A DNA stretch of 46,718 bases from Ruminococcus sp. (GTDB taxonomy: Bacteria > Bacillota > Clostridia > Oscillospirales > Ruminococcaceae). The notes beneath the pieces were generated by a model. That model ran no database searches, was not told the DNA's origin, and saw only the letters and a list, made by a program, of their open reading frames with translations. Where the stretch lies: the NCBI GenBank assembly GCA_017620025.1, contig JAFZRF010000026.1:1-46718 (forward strand), written 5' to 3'. The position numbers and the translations under genes were made by a program. Below, one piece after another: positions 14,149-22,217 of the stretch (its first letter is position 1; the number at the start of each line of letters is the position of its first letter).

Positions 14149-15048
14149 TTATTCCTGCTCCGTTTTGCCGGGCAGTATCACTGTCATTATAAAGTCGTCA
14201 CCCTCACGGTCAGCGGAAATGCTGCCTCCGAGCATTTCGGTGAACTGCTTCGCAATAGCAAGGCCGAGACCGGTATTGCCCTTGGTGCGTGAGATATCCG
14301 TGGTGTAGAACTCATCAAAGATATGCTCCATATCAGGCTCGGGAGTACCGACACCGTTGCGGAATACTATCCCCACATTCTCTCCCTGTATCAGCTTTAT
14401 GGAAAGATCGCCTGTGCCGTGCTTGAGTGCGTTGTTTATCAGGTTATCGAAGATACGCATGAGCAGACCGCTGTCAGAGCATATCTTCAGTCTGTGTACG
14501 GGACAGTCAAGTATTATCTGCCTTTCCGCTGCGGTATAGTCGTCATAGTAATGTACTACCGCTTCTTCGATGACGGATACAAGATTGAGCGCATCGGACT
14601 TCGGTTTCCTGCCGCCCGATATCATCTTCGAGAGCTCGAAGAAGGAATCGAGCAGTTCTTCAAGACGAAGAAGACGCTTCTCGATTATGGCAAGCTCCCT
14701 TTCCTTCTCCTTCTCTGATATGTCGGAATGCTGTATGATGTTGATGTATCCGAGTGCCGAGGTGAGCGGTGTGCGCAGATCGTGGGAGATGTTCGTCATC
14801 ATCTGTTCGAGCGCATGGTTCTTTTTCTCATAGGAGATACGGTCGCTGCGGGTACTCGTCAGCAGACCGTTTATCTCTGTTATCAGCCTGTCCGCCGTGC
14901 CTGTTGAGGAATGGACAAGACTGTTTGTCTTCTTCTCCTTCAGCCCCCTGAGTTCCCGTGTTACGGATACTATCTCATGGCGCTGAAGCATACAGACGAG
15001 CAGTAATGCAGCCGCAACTACGGCAAGTATAACTACAGCGGCTGTCAT
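14149..15048 (-). CDS. Sensor histidine kinase of an ABC-transporter module
   Basis: The 299-aa kinase has one N-terminal membrane helix (about 1-22) and no extracellular sensor domain. A coiled linker follows, then the H-box ISHDLRTPLTSALGY (phosphorylated His at about 89), the N-box DNLINNALKHG and the G-box GNTGLGLAIAKQF. This intramembrane-type layout is common in kinases that sense through a neighbouring ABC transporter. It lies 18 bp after the permease gene, and the response regulator gene heads the locus. I place the start at 15048 because AAGGAG is 8 bp upstream of it; the ATG at 15054 is only 2 bp from AAGGAG. Confidence 0.9.
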   Translation of the reverse strand: MTAAVVILAVVAAALLLVCMLQRHEIVSVTRELRGLKEKKTNSLVHSSTGTADRLITEINGLLTSTRSDRISYEKKNHALEQMMTNISHDLRTPLTSALGYINIIQHSDISEKEKERELAIIEKRLLRLEELLDSFFELSKMISGGRKPKSDALNLVSVIEEAVVHYYDDYTAAERQIILDCPVHRLKICSDSGLLMRIFDNLINNALKHGTGDLSIKLIQGENVGIVFRNGVGTPEPDMEHIFDEFYTTDISRTKGNTGLGLAIAKQFTEMLGGSISADREGDDFIMTVILPGKTEQE

Positions 15049-15066
15049 AGGCATTGCTCCTTCCGG

Positions 15067-15834
15067 TTAGTCTGTCTCCCTCCTTGTAAAGCTGAGCCAG
15101 CCGAGGAAGAATGAGATCAGGGTTACTGCCGAACATACAGTAAAGCATGAAATAAGATATTTGCTGTCGCTGTCAAGAACGATCTTGCTCAGCATGGATC
15201 CAAGCTCATATTCAAGCAGCTTCTCTGCGATCTTCTGCGTTGCATTTATCGAATAGAGAGTGAGCGCTACCGTGGTATATAAAACAGGTCCGCCGATAGC
15301 GAACGTATTGAACAAAGCGCCCTTGCGGAAGAAGAATGCAAGGAACGAGAAGATAGAGAGAATGGCTATCATAATGGGCAGATGCTTTGCCATAGCCGCT
15401 GCATAGCTGCCGAAGTCTGAGCTGTACGCTGTGCCGTTCACGATGCGGTTCACTATGTAGTACAGCAGGTGCATAACTATGTATACATACAGACCGAATA
15501 CTACTGTACCTGTGAACTTTGCGATGAAGTATCTGCTCTTGTCCGTTACGGATGTCAGTGTGTTCTTTACGGTCTTTTCGCTGAACTCAACTGATATGGC
15601 AGAGAACACAAGTCCGATGAAGGCGAAGTAATATGTATAGTTGAAGGATATCTGATTGATATCGAGCTTCACATCCGATGACTTATCAAATGATACCATT
15701 GCACTGAGCGAAATGCCGCCAGGTGCTTTCAATACAGCCGCCATACCGTATGTGAATAACAGTAAAAAAAGGCAGATATATAATCCCTTGCTCTTTGAAA
15801 GGCGGTAGAGCTCCGCTCTCATCATGTTGATCAT
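15067..15834 (-). CDS. ABC-2 type transporter permease
   Basis: The 255-aa protein is strongly hydrophobic, with about six membrane helices: residues about 18-38, 60-80, 105-125, 145-165, 175-195 and 230-250. It fits the ABC-2/BcrB-like permeases of lantibiotic and bacitracin self-protection systems. It overlaps the ATPase gene by 4 bp and so forms one transporter with it. The substrate cannot be deduced; immunity or stress defence is inferred from the two-component neighbours. Confidence 0.85.
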   Translation of the reverse strand: MINMMRAELYRLSKSKGLYICLFLLLFTYGMAAVLKAPGGISLSAMVSFDKSSDVKLDINQISFNYTYYFAFIGLVFSAISVEFSEKTVKNTLTSVTDKSRYFIAKFTGTVVFGLYVYIVMHLLYYIVNRIVNGTAYSSDFGSYAAAMAKHLPIMIAILSIFSFLAFFFRKGALFNTFAIGGPVLYTTVALTLYSINATQKIAEKLLEYELGSMLSKIVLDSDSKYLISCFTVCSAVTLISFFLGWLSFTRRETD

Positions 15835-16748
15835 TCCGATACCTCCCCGATAAGTGTCTTGAAATAGTCTTCCAGTGATACGCCTGATTCATAGATGCCT
15901 GATACAGGCACTCCTGCGCCGACGAGCTTCTGATTGATGATATCAGGTGCTGCTTCGTCGGAGTAGATGCGTATCTCGCTGCTGCTTGTGACCTTGTAGC
16001 TGCTGACGCCGAGCTCCTGTTCAAGGACAGTCACTGCCTTCTTTGTATCAGAGGTCTTTACCACGATACAGCGGCTGCATTCAAGGTCGAGCTCCTCCTT
16101 TGATATCTCCTTGAGCACCTTTCCGTTGTTGATGAACATGAACCTGTTCGCAACGGCGTAGAGCTCCGAGAGGATATGGCTGGAGATTATGAAGGTTATC
16201 CCCTGCTCCTTGTTGAGCTTCAGGAAGGTCTCTCTCAGCTCGCTGATGCCTATGGGATCGAGTCCGTTGATAGGCTCATCGAGGATAACGAGATCGGGGT
16301 TGTCGAGCAGTGCAAAGGCTATGCCGAGACGCTGCTTCATACCGAGTGAGAATTTGCGGAATTTCTTGTTGCGGACTTCTGTGAGCTGTACCAGCTCGAG
16401 AGCCCTGTCTATCTGCTTTAAGTCTGTTATGCCCTTCTGGTAGCAGTAGTACCTCAGGTTCTGCCAGGCTGTCATATTCCCGAAGAATGCGGGATTCTCG
16501 ATGAGGCATCCGATGCGGCGCTTCTCGCCTGCTGTATCGGAGCTCTTTTTTCCGAAGAGCTCATACTCTCCGGAGGTCTGATCGGTAAGATCGGTTATGA
16601 CCTTCATGAAGGTCGTCTTGCCGGCGCCGTTGCGGCCGATAAGTCCGTAGATATCGCCGCTGTAGACAGTCATATCTGCACTGTCGAGCGCCGTGAATTT
16701 CTTGTATCTTTTTGTGAGACCTGTGGTCTTCAGAATAGTTTCACGCAT
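15831..16748 (-). CDS. ABC transporter ATP-binding protein (BcrA-like)
   Basis: The 305-aa ATPase has Walker A IGRNGAGKTTF (about residues 37-47), the signature FSLGMKQRLGIA, Walker B DLVILDEPINGLDP and the H-loop IISSHILSEL. A roughly 80-residue C-terminal extension ends at SLEDYFKTLIGE, typical of the bacitracin/lantibiotic exporter ATPases. It is the first gene of the ATPase-permease-kinase unit and has its own promoter separate from the response regulator terminator. Confidence 0.93.
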   Translation of the reverse strand: MRETILKTTGLTKRYKKFTALDSADMTVYSGDIYGLIGRNGAGKTTFMKVITDLTDQTSGEYELFGKKSSDTAGEKRRIGCLIENPAFFGNMTAWQNLRYYCYQKGITDLKQIDRALELVQLTEVRNKKFRKFSLGMKQRLGIAFALLDNPDLVILDEPINGLDPIGISELRETFLKLNKEQGITFIISSHILSELYAVANRFMFINNGKVLKEISKEELDLECSRCIVVKTSDTKKAVTVLEQELGVSSYKVTSSSEIRIYSDEAAPDIINQKLVGAGVPVSGIYESGVSLEDYFKTLIGEVSE

Positions 16749-16784
16749 ATCTGATGCGCCTCCTTGTCTTCCTTTGATGATCTC

Positions 16785-16829
16785 ATTATAGCAGACAAGT
16801 ATGAAAAAACACTTAAACCAATTCTTAAA
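16785..16829 (-). promoter_or_regulatory. ABC operon promoter with candidate response-regulator direct repeats
   Basis: On the minus strand TATAAT (16790-16785) lies about 37 bp before the ATPase start, with no good -35. Upstream, TTTAAG occurs twice, 12 bp apart (16829-16824 and 16817-16812). Directly repeated sites upstream of a weak -35 are typical of activation by OmpR-family regulators, such as the one encoded next door. Confidence 0.5.
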
Positions 16830-16855
16830 AAAGTCTGAAAGGTTTCTGAGACTTT
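16830..16855 (-). terminator. Terminator of the response regulator gene
   Basis: AAAGTCT and AGACTTT with an inner GAAA/TTTC form a hairpin followed by a T-run on the minus strand, 8 bp after the regulator stop. It separates regulator transcription from the ABC operon. Confidence 0.7.
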
Positions 16856-16862
16856 CTTAATA

Positions 16863-17540
16863 CTATTTCTTCATCCGGTAGCCTATGCCCCAGACGGTCT
16901 CTATGTACTCCGTACCAGGATCGAGCTCCTTCAGCTTCTTCCTCAGCTTGCTGATATGCACGTTGAGGGTATTGTCGTCAGCTGAATTCTCATAGTCCCA
17001 TACTATATCGTATATCATGCTCTTGGTGCAGGTGCGTGAAGGGTTCTCCATGAGGAGTTTGAGAAGTGCGAACTCGTAGCGTGAGAGCTCTGACTCCCTG
17101 TCTCCGCATGATACCGTAAAGGCACCGCAGTCAAGGGTGATATCCTTATAAGTAATGGTATCGCCGGAGCGAGGGCTGTCGGCGGCTGTGCGCAGTCTTG
17201 CGGCGATGCGTGCAAGGAGCTCTTCATTGTGGAAGGGCTTGGTCATGTAGTCGTCTGCGCCGAGCGAAAACAGATCTACCTTCTTGTTCACGTCATGTAT
17301 GGCGCTGGTGACTATCACCGGTACATCATGCTTCTCCTTCAGATCACGTATTATGTCCTCGCCGCTCCTGCCGGGGAGCATAAGATCAAGGAGTATAAGG
17401 TCAACGGCATCGGAATGGACGAGCAGCCCCTCCGTTCCTGAATAGGCGCTTATTGTTGAGTAGCCGTTCTGACTGAGGAGTATGCGGAGCATATCGTTTA
17501 TCTCCTGATCGTCCTCTATGATAAGTATGGTCTTGTTCAT
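16863..17540 (-). CDS. OmpR-family response regulator
   Basis: The 225-aa protein has a receiver domain with the acidic pair E9-D10-D11, the phospho-acceptor D52 in LILLDLMLPG, and K104 in DYMTKPF. It is followed by a winged-helix output domain (about 125-225, ending VWGIGYRMKK). It is the partner of the kinase at 14149-15048 and most likely activates the ABC operon. The start at 17540 has GGAGGT 4 bp upstream. Confidence 0.93.
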   Translation of the reverse strand: MNKTILIIEDDQEINDMLRILLSQNGYSTISAYSGTEGLLVHSDAVDLILLDLMLPGRSGEDIIRDLKEKHDVPVIVTSAIHDVNKKVDLFSLGADDYMTKPFHNEELLARIAARLRTAADSPRSGDTITYKDITLDCGAFTVSCGDRESELSRYEFALLKLLMENPSRTCTKSMIYDIVWDYENSADDNTLNVHISKLRKKLKELDPGTEYIETVWGIGYRMKK

Positions 17541-17561
17541 AGTACCTCCGGGTGTTGCTAA

Positions 17562-17580
17562 GGGCGCACGATGTGCGCCC
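17562..17580. terminator. GGGCGCAC palindrome hairpin between gltX and the regulator gene
   Basis: GGGCGCACGATGTGCGCCC matches the hairpin at 8745-8763 except for one loop-side base. It lies 12 bp after the gltX stop on the minus strand and may terminate gltX. Confidence 0.5.
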
Positions 17581-17592
17581 CTGATTTATGTC

Positions 17593-19119
17593 TTAAGCCA
17601 GTTTACCCATAGCTATGTTGATACGCTCGATCGACTCGTGTCTGCCGAGTATGGTGCATATCTCTATAGCTCCGCCGGGAGTTACGCTCTGTCCGGATAC
17701 TGCGATACGCAGCGGCCACATAACCCTTCCGAGCACCTTGTTCAGCTTCACGCCCTCTGCCTCTGCCAGCTTCTCTGCATAGGCGTAAATAGTATCGTGT
17801 ATAGATTCAGCATCCCACTTTGGAAGAGCCTCGAGCATGGGCTCAAGGTCTTCAAGTATCTTCTTTGACTGTACCCCGTCGAGCTTGTTCTTCTTGTTGC
17901 AGAAGAGCTCTGTGCTGTACTCAGGCAGCTCCCTGAAGAAGCGTATCATATCCGGTATCTCGGTGAGAACTGTCACACGGGACTGCACCAGTGCAGCTAT
18001 CTCTGCAACATCTGCGCCCGGGAGAACGCTGTGAACGAAGGGCTCTGCAAGTGCACAGAATTCCTCTGCGGGAAGAGCCTTCATATATATGCTGTTGAAG
18101 TGATTGAGCTTCTCTGTATCGAATGCGGAAGGCGACTTGGAAATAGCGCTGATATCAAAAGCGTCTATAAGCTCCTTCTTTGAGAATATCTCCTGCTCTG
18201 CGATATCGCCTGTGGGAGACCAGCCGAGAAGTGCAACATAGTTCACTACTGCTTCCGAGAGATATCCCTGATTGAGAAGGTCCTCGTAAGAGGGGTCTCC
18301 GCAGCGCTTGGACATCTTTCTTACCTCGCCCGTAGCGGGATCGTTGTACATAACGGGTGCGCAGTGTACGTACTCCGGAATATCCCAGCCGAATGCCTCA
18401 TAGAGGAGGTTGTACTTCGGTGAGGAGGAGAGATACTCGCTGCCTCTTACAACATGGGTGATGCCCATGAGATGATCGTCTATTACGTTTGCGAAGTTGT
18501 AGGTCGGAAGTCCGTCTGACTTGAGAAGGATCTGATCCTCTATCTCCTTATTGTCAACGGTGATCTCGCCGTATACCTGATCGCTGAATGTGGTCGAGCC
18601 GTCGGGTATCAGCTGACGGATAACATAGGGCTCGCCGGCATCGAGCTTCTGCTGTATCTCCTCGGGAGAGAGTGAAAGACAGTGGCGGTCGTACTTGGCG
18701 TTGGCGTCTGTCTCATGGAGGGAGGCAAGTCTCTCCTCGGAGCAGAAGCAGCGGTAGGCGTGGCCTTTCTCGATAAGAAGCTCAGCGTACTTCTTATAGT
18801 AGTCCCTGCGCTCTGTCTGTACATAGGGGGCAACGGGGCCGCCTACATCGGGGCCTTCGTCGTAGTCAAGGCCGCATGAATCCATAGTGCGCTTGATAAC
18901 AGCTATAGCGTCACTCACAAGACGCTTCTGATCGGTATCCTCGATGCGGAGGATGAACTTGCCGCCTGCATGGCGTGCGATAAGATAGGTATAGAGGGCA
19001 GTCCTCAGATTGCCAATGTGCATATATCCTGTAGGAGATGGAGCGAAACGTGTACGCACCTCGTTATGGGGGATGCGTGCTTCCTTCTCCTCAAACCAGT
19101 TTTTCTCGAGCTCTGTCAT
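17593..19119 (-). CDS. gltX: Glutamyl-tRNA synthetase
   Basis: The 508-aa class I synthetase charges tRNA-Glu with glutamate (possibly tRNA-Gln as well, as in most Firmicutes). Visible motifs are the HIGH variant RFAPSPTGYMHIGNLRTAL (about residues 24-42), LRIEDTDQKR, and KMSKRCGD. The C-terminal anticodon-binding part is helical. The length is normal. It is preceded by an ideal sigma-A promoter and GGAGA ribosome binding site. Confidence 0.97.
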   Translation of the reverse strand: MTELEKNWFEEKEARIPHNEVRTRFAPSPTGYMHIGNLRTALYTYLIARHAGGKFILRIEDTDQKRLVSDAIAVIKRTMDSCGLDYDEGPDVGGPVAPYVQTERRDYYKKYAELLIEKGHAYRCFCSEERLASLHETDANAKYDRHCLSLSPEEIQQKLDAGEPYVIRQLIPDGSTTFSDQVYGEITVDNKEIEDQILLKSDGLPTYNFANVIDDHLMGITHVVRGSEYLSSSPKYNLLYEAFGWDIPEYVHCAPVMYNDPATGEVRKMSKRCGDPSYEDLLNQGYLSEAVVNYVALLGWSPTGDIAEQEIFSKKELIDAFDISAISKSPSAFDTEKLNHFNSIYMKALPAEEFCALAEPFVHSVLPGADVAEIAALVQSRVTVLTEIPDMIRFFRELPEYSTELFCNKKNKLDGVQSKKILEDLEPMLEALPKWDAESIHDTIYAYAEKLAEAEGVKLNKVLGRVMWPLRIAVSGQSVTPGGAIEICTILGRHESIERINIAMGKLA

Positions 19120-19170
19120 AATATGGTCTCCTTCCGAAGAATGATTACTGTGCGATAAACACTTATTAAA

Positions 19171-19199
19171 ATTATAACAGAACTGCCGGCGGTTGTCAA
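19171..19199 (-). promoter_or_regulatory. gltX promoter
   Basis: On the minus strand perfect TTGACA and TATAAT hexamers are separated by 17 bp. Confidence 0.88.
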
Positions 19200-19208
19200 G
19201 GACAGAAA

Positions 19209-19234
19209 ACAGGCAGCCTTTTCAGACTGCCTGT
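19209..19234 (-). terminator. Terminator of the glycosyltransferase-GH25 operon
   Basis: ACAGGCAG and CTGCCTGT form an 8-bp stem followed by TTTT on the minus strand, 36 bp after the GH25 stop. Confidence 0.7.
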
Positions 19235-19270
19235 AAATTTGTTATTATATCCCCTCTTGCCAAGAGCAGA

Positions 19271-20314
19271 TCATTCCTCCGGCTTTTCCTCATGACTCTC
19301 CTCAGTCTCCGGCTCTGTCGGAGGCTCGGTAGGCGGAATATACGGCAGAGATGGCCTTGCTCCGCCGTTGGCATAGTCCTTGAAGCAGAGATTCAGATCG
19401 ACACGCCCCTCAATGCCCGGAACAGAACCGTCGGAGGTATACTGCCACATGGCATAATCATAATAATAGGAGGGCTCGTCGCCGTACTCGGCAAGCCAGA
19501 AGTCATACTGCGCCACACGCGGCAGGTCGAGCTTCTTCATGGCTGTGCTCTTGTTCTGATAAATCATCGGGGTATAGCCGGCAGCCTTTATCCTCTCGCA
19601 GAAGGCAACGCACATATCAGCAAGCATCTCAACGGAGACAGTATCCGTGCGGGCGTTGTCATCAAGTATCATTTCCCAGTCGTAGACTATGGGATAGGTC
19701 ATATCGAGCCCGGCGACTGAATCGAGGACCGCATCGGCCTCCTCTATTGCCTCATCGACGGTGGTTGCCTGTGAGAAGAAATAAGCGCCCGTTTCAAGGC
19801 CGGCAGACTGTGCGGCGATTATGTTATCCCGGAAATACTCATCGAGTGTAAGGATTCCGCCGCCGTAGGTACGGAAGCCCGCACGCACCATAGCAAAGCT
19901 GATGCCGGATTCCTTTACCTTCACCCAGTCAATATCGCCCTGATGTCCGGAAATATCTATTCCGGTAAGAGCGGTGAGCTTATCGCCCTCCTTGTATTCG
20001 AGCCTGCCGTTCTGCTCGATAAGACAGGAGGTATCGAAGGTGCTGACGGGGACGTCTGCGTATACTGGTATGAATATCTCGCCGAGGGTGGAGTCGTGCT
20101 GGAGTATCTTCTTGCCGACGTACTGGTAGAAGGTCTCCTCCTTCTCTATGTAGGGGCGCACACGGACTTCGCCGCCGTCGTACATATCCGCCGAGGCAGG
20201 GACGGCCTCCCTTGAGTTGTGAAGCGCTCTGATCAGAAAAGCGCCGATCACCAGAAGTATGAATATAACGGCCGCTTCGGCAATAACGGCTATCTTGTAG
20301 GGTTTTTGTTCCAT
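19271..20314 (-). CDS. Membrane-anchored GH25 lysozyme
   Basis: The 347-aa protein has an N-terminal membrane anchor (about residues 8-30) and a roughly 80-residue linker. A GH25 (Chalaropsis-type) muramidase domain spans about 115-320. Catalytic acidic residues are expected at D120 in GIDISGHQG and E214 in YPIVYDWEM, both present. It ends with a short Pro/Glu/Thr tail. The family cleaves the MurNAc-GlcNAc bond of peptidoglycan. It starts 20 bp after the stop of the membrane glycosyltransferase gene, with AAGGAG, so the two are probably co-transcribed. Cell wall remodelling at the outer face is likely. Confidence 0.93.
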   Translation of the reverse strand: MEQKPYKIAVIAEAAVIFILLVIGAFLIRALHNSREAVPASADMYDGGEVRVRPYIEKEETFYQYVGKKILQHDSTLGEIFIPVYADVPVSTFDTSCLIEQNGRLEYKEGDKLTALTGIDISGHQGDIDWVKVKESGISFAMVRAGFRTYGGGILTLDEYFRDNIIAAQSAGLETGAYFFSQATTVDEAIEEADAVLDSVAGLDMTYPIVYDWEMILDDNARTDTVSVEMLADMCVAFCERIKAAGYTPMIYQNKSTAMKKLDLPRVAQYDFWLAEYGDEPSYYYDYAMWQYTSDGSVPGIEGRVDLNLCFKDYANGGARPSLPYIPPTEPPTEPETEESHEEKPEE

Positions 20315-20334
20315 TTTGCGGGTCTCCTTATATG

Positions 20335-22110
20335 TTAAGTCTGCGGGTCAAAGCGGAATGCAACTACACGGTTTACCTGAGCAGTCTCAGCAGTCAGGCG
20401 CTCCGGATTGCGCCCTGATTTTTCACTGAACCACTCAAGAGCGAATTCTTCTGTCTTCTCCTTCCGGTATCTTGCCTTGACGAGAAGGTCCTCTGAGTAC
20501 TCATCCTCCGGCTTACAGAAATTTGCTTCATCAAGTATGAGTATGAACGGTTCATCCTGATCGAAGAGCTTCTGATACTCTGCAAGCAGATCGTCATCAA
20601 TATAGCGTGCTTCACCATAGCAGGTGAAATAGATATCATCTGCCTCCTCGAGCATAAAAGTGTATATAGGAAGGTATATCGGAGAAGCAGAAAGGAGAAT
20701 ACAGTCAGAGTTTGCTGTATACTCTTTTATATAGCCTTTTTCCGTATCGGATGATATCACAAATGTCATCTTATATGTACAGTGCTGATAAACAATCGCT
20801 GCTGCCAGAGATATAACAAGTGCTGAATGCATTGCGATTCTTGCTTTTCTGAACGGTATGATACTGATAATTGTCAGTGCAAGCCATATAAAAGCCAATA
20901 CTATCAGAGGCGTTATCTGATAATAATATCTCTCGCTGTCCTCTCCGAAATCATTGTAACAATAAAGTCCGGAAACAACAACATAGAATACAGCACAAAT
21001 GATAATGATCAGAACCGCCGGAGGTATAGTACTTCTGATCTTACCTGCTCTTTCCGGCATTTCCTTGATGCGCTTCTTCAGATATGCTCTGAATCTGAGC
21101 ATCCACGGCTCCTTTCTGAACAGGAACAGCAATGGGATCATCAGCGGTATAATAACACACAAAGCAACAAAAGAAAACAGAAACAGATCGGTATTCAGCC
21201 ATTCGATGCCAAACAAGCCTCTTCCAAGCTGCGAACCTATGCGTATCATCTGATTCCTTCTGTTCGGTTCTTCACTCTGAATCATTGCACCGGGCATCAT
21301 ATGGGAAATCGTTGCAGGAAAAGCCAGAAACGACAGTGCAACTCCTGACGCTGCTGCCGCACCTACCCCAAAGAAGTGCTTAAACTCCTTCCGGATCAGT
21401 AACCATATACACACGAAAGCTGTAACAAAAAAAGCATATACAAGAAAGAAATGCTGAGTCATTGCCCCAAGAAATGCTGTCAGTGCGATCAGGACACATC
21501 GTTTTCTGTCCGGTTTGCCACCGGCAGCCAATCCTATACACAGGTATGCATAAATCACTGAAAACAATGTGTTCATTCCATACATACGAAGGAAAAGAAA
21601 ATTGTTCTGAGCTGCCAGAGTCGCTCCCCAGAAAGCACATACAAGCAATGCACTAAGCTTTGAACACATTACTTTATCCGAGAACAAGTACAGAAACACC
21701 TGAGTCAAGACAAAGCATACAAGGTTTATCGCAAAGGCATACCACCATGAAAACTTACCTGTATTCACTGAGCAGATCGTATGAAGTATCGCATAGTACA
21801 GCGGCGGATGGACATCCTCTGCCTGATTGTACCATACCGAATCGTATCTGAACCGTGTATCCTCATTCGTGCGGATATAGTCACGGAATTCAGTACCGGT
21901 AAACCATACATCATAGTTATCAACTACCTGATGAGCGCTGCCGTATATGAACGGTCTTTTATAACTGTTTGACAGCGCATAACTGAAAACTTCATCCTCA
22001 TGGAAGGAAGTCTTCTTTACTGCAAATATGTACACAAGAGCTATGCACTGTAATATAATGACCGCAGCAAGCAGCACTGCATACAGTCTTCCCCTTTTTT
22101 TATCAGTCAT
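20335..22110 (-). CDS. Multi-spanning GT-C glycosyltransferase (PMT/ArnT-like)
   Basis: The 591-aa protein has about ten membrane helices and two soluble loops. The first extracytoplasmic loop carries the acidic pair in TSFHEDEVFSY (about 34-44), and a second motif DVHPPLYYAILH follows. Both are hallmarks of lipid-phosphate-sugar dependent GT-C transferases. A roughly 120-residue soluble tail follows the last helix. The donor and acceptor are unknown. Base composition is visibly lower in G+C than its neighbours, which may mean transfer. It is the first gene of an operon with a GH25 lysozyme. Confidence 0.85.
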   Translation of the reverse strand: MTDKKRGRLYAVLLAAVIILQCIALVYIFAVKKTSFHEDEVFSYALSNSYKRPFIYGSAHQVVDNYDVWFTGTEFRDYIRTNEDTRFRYDSVWYNQAEDVHPPLYYAILHTICSVNTGKFSWWYAFAINLVCFVLTQVFLYLFSDKVMCSKLSALLVCAFWGATLAAQNNFLFLRMYGMNTLFSVIYAYLCIGLAAGGKPDRKRCVLIALTAFLGAMTQHFFLVYAFFVTAFVCIWLLIRKEFKHFFGVGAAAASGVALSFLAFPATISHMMPGAMIQSEEPNRRNQMIRIGSQLGRGLFGIEWLNTDLFLFSFVALCVIIPLMIPLLFLFRKEPWMLRFRAYLKKRIKEMPERAGKIRSTIPPAVLIIIICAVFYVVVSGLYCYNDFGEDSERYYYQITPLIVLAFIWLALTIISIIPFRKARIAMHSALVISLAAAIVYQHCTYKMTFVISSDTEKGYIKEYTANSDCILLSASPIYLPIYTFMLEEADDIYFTCYGEARYIDDDLLAEYQKLFDQDEPFILILDEANFCKPEDEYSEDLLVKARYRKEKTEEFALEWFSEKSGRNPERLTAETAQVNRVVAFRFDPQT

Positions 22111-22141
22111 CTGAAGCCTCCATATACAATGATCAAATTCT

Positions 22142-22170
22142 ATTATACCATATCACCGGAAGGTATGCAA
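22142..22170 (-). promoter_or_regulatory. Promoter of the GT-C gene
   Basis: On the minus strand TTGCAT and TATAAT are separated by 17 bp, and GGAGG lies before the start codon. Confidence 0.75.
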
Positions 22171-22189
22171 GCCGTCTCAAAACAGAAAC

Positions 22190-22205
22190 GCCTCCCGAAG
22201 GAGGC
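22190..22205 (-). terminator. Terminator of the large dockerin gene
   Basis: GCCTCC, a TTCG tetraloop and GGAGGC form a stable hairpin followed by GTTT on the minus strand, 12 bp after the stop. Confidence 0.7.
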
Positions 22206-22217
22206 ATTTCAGTAATA

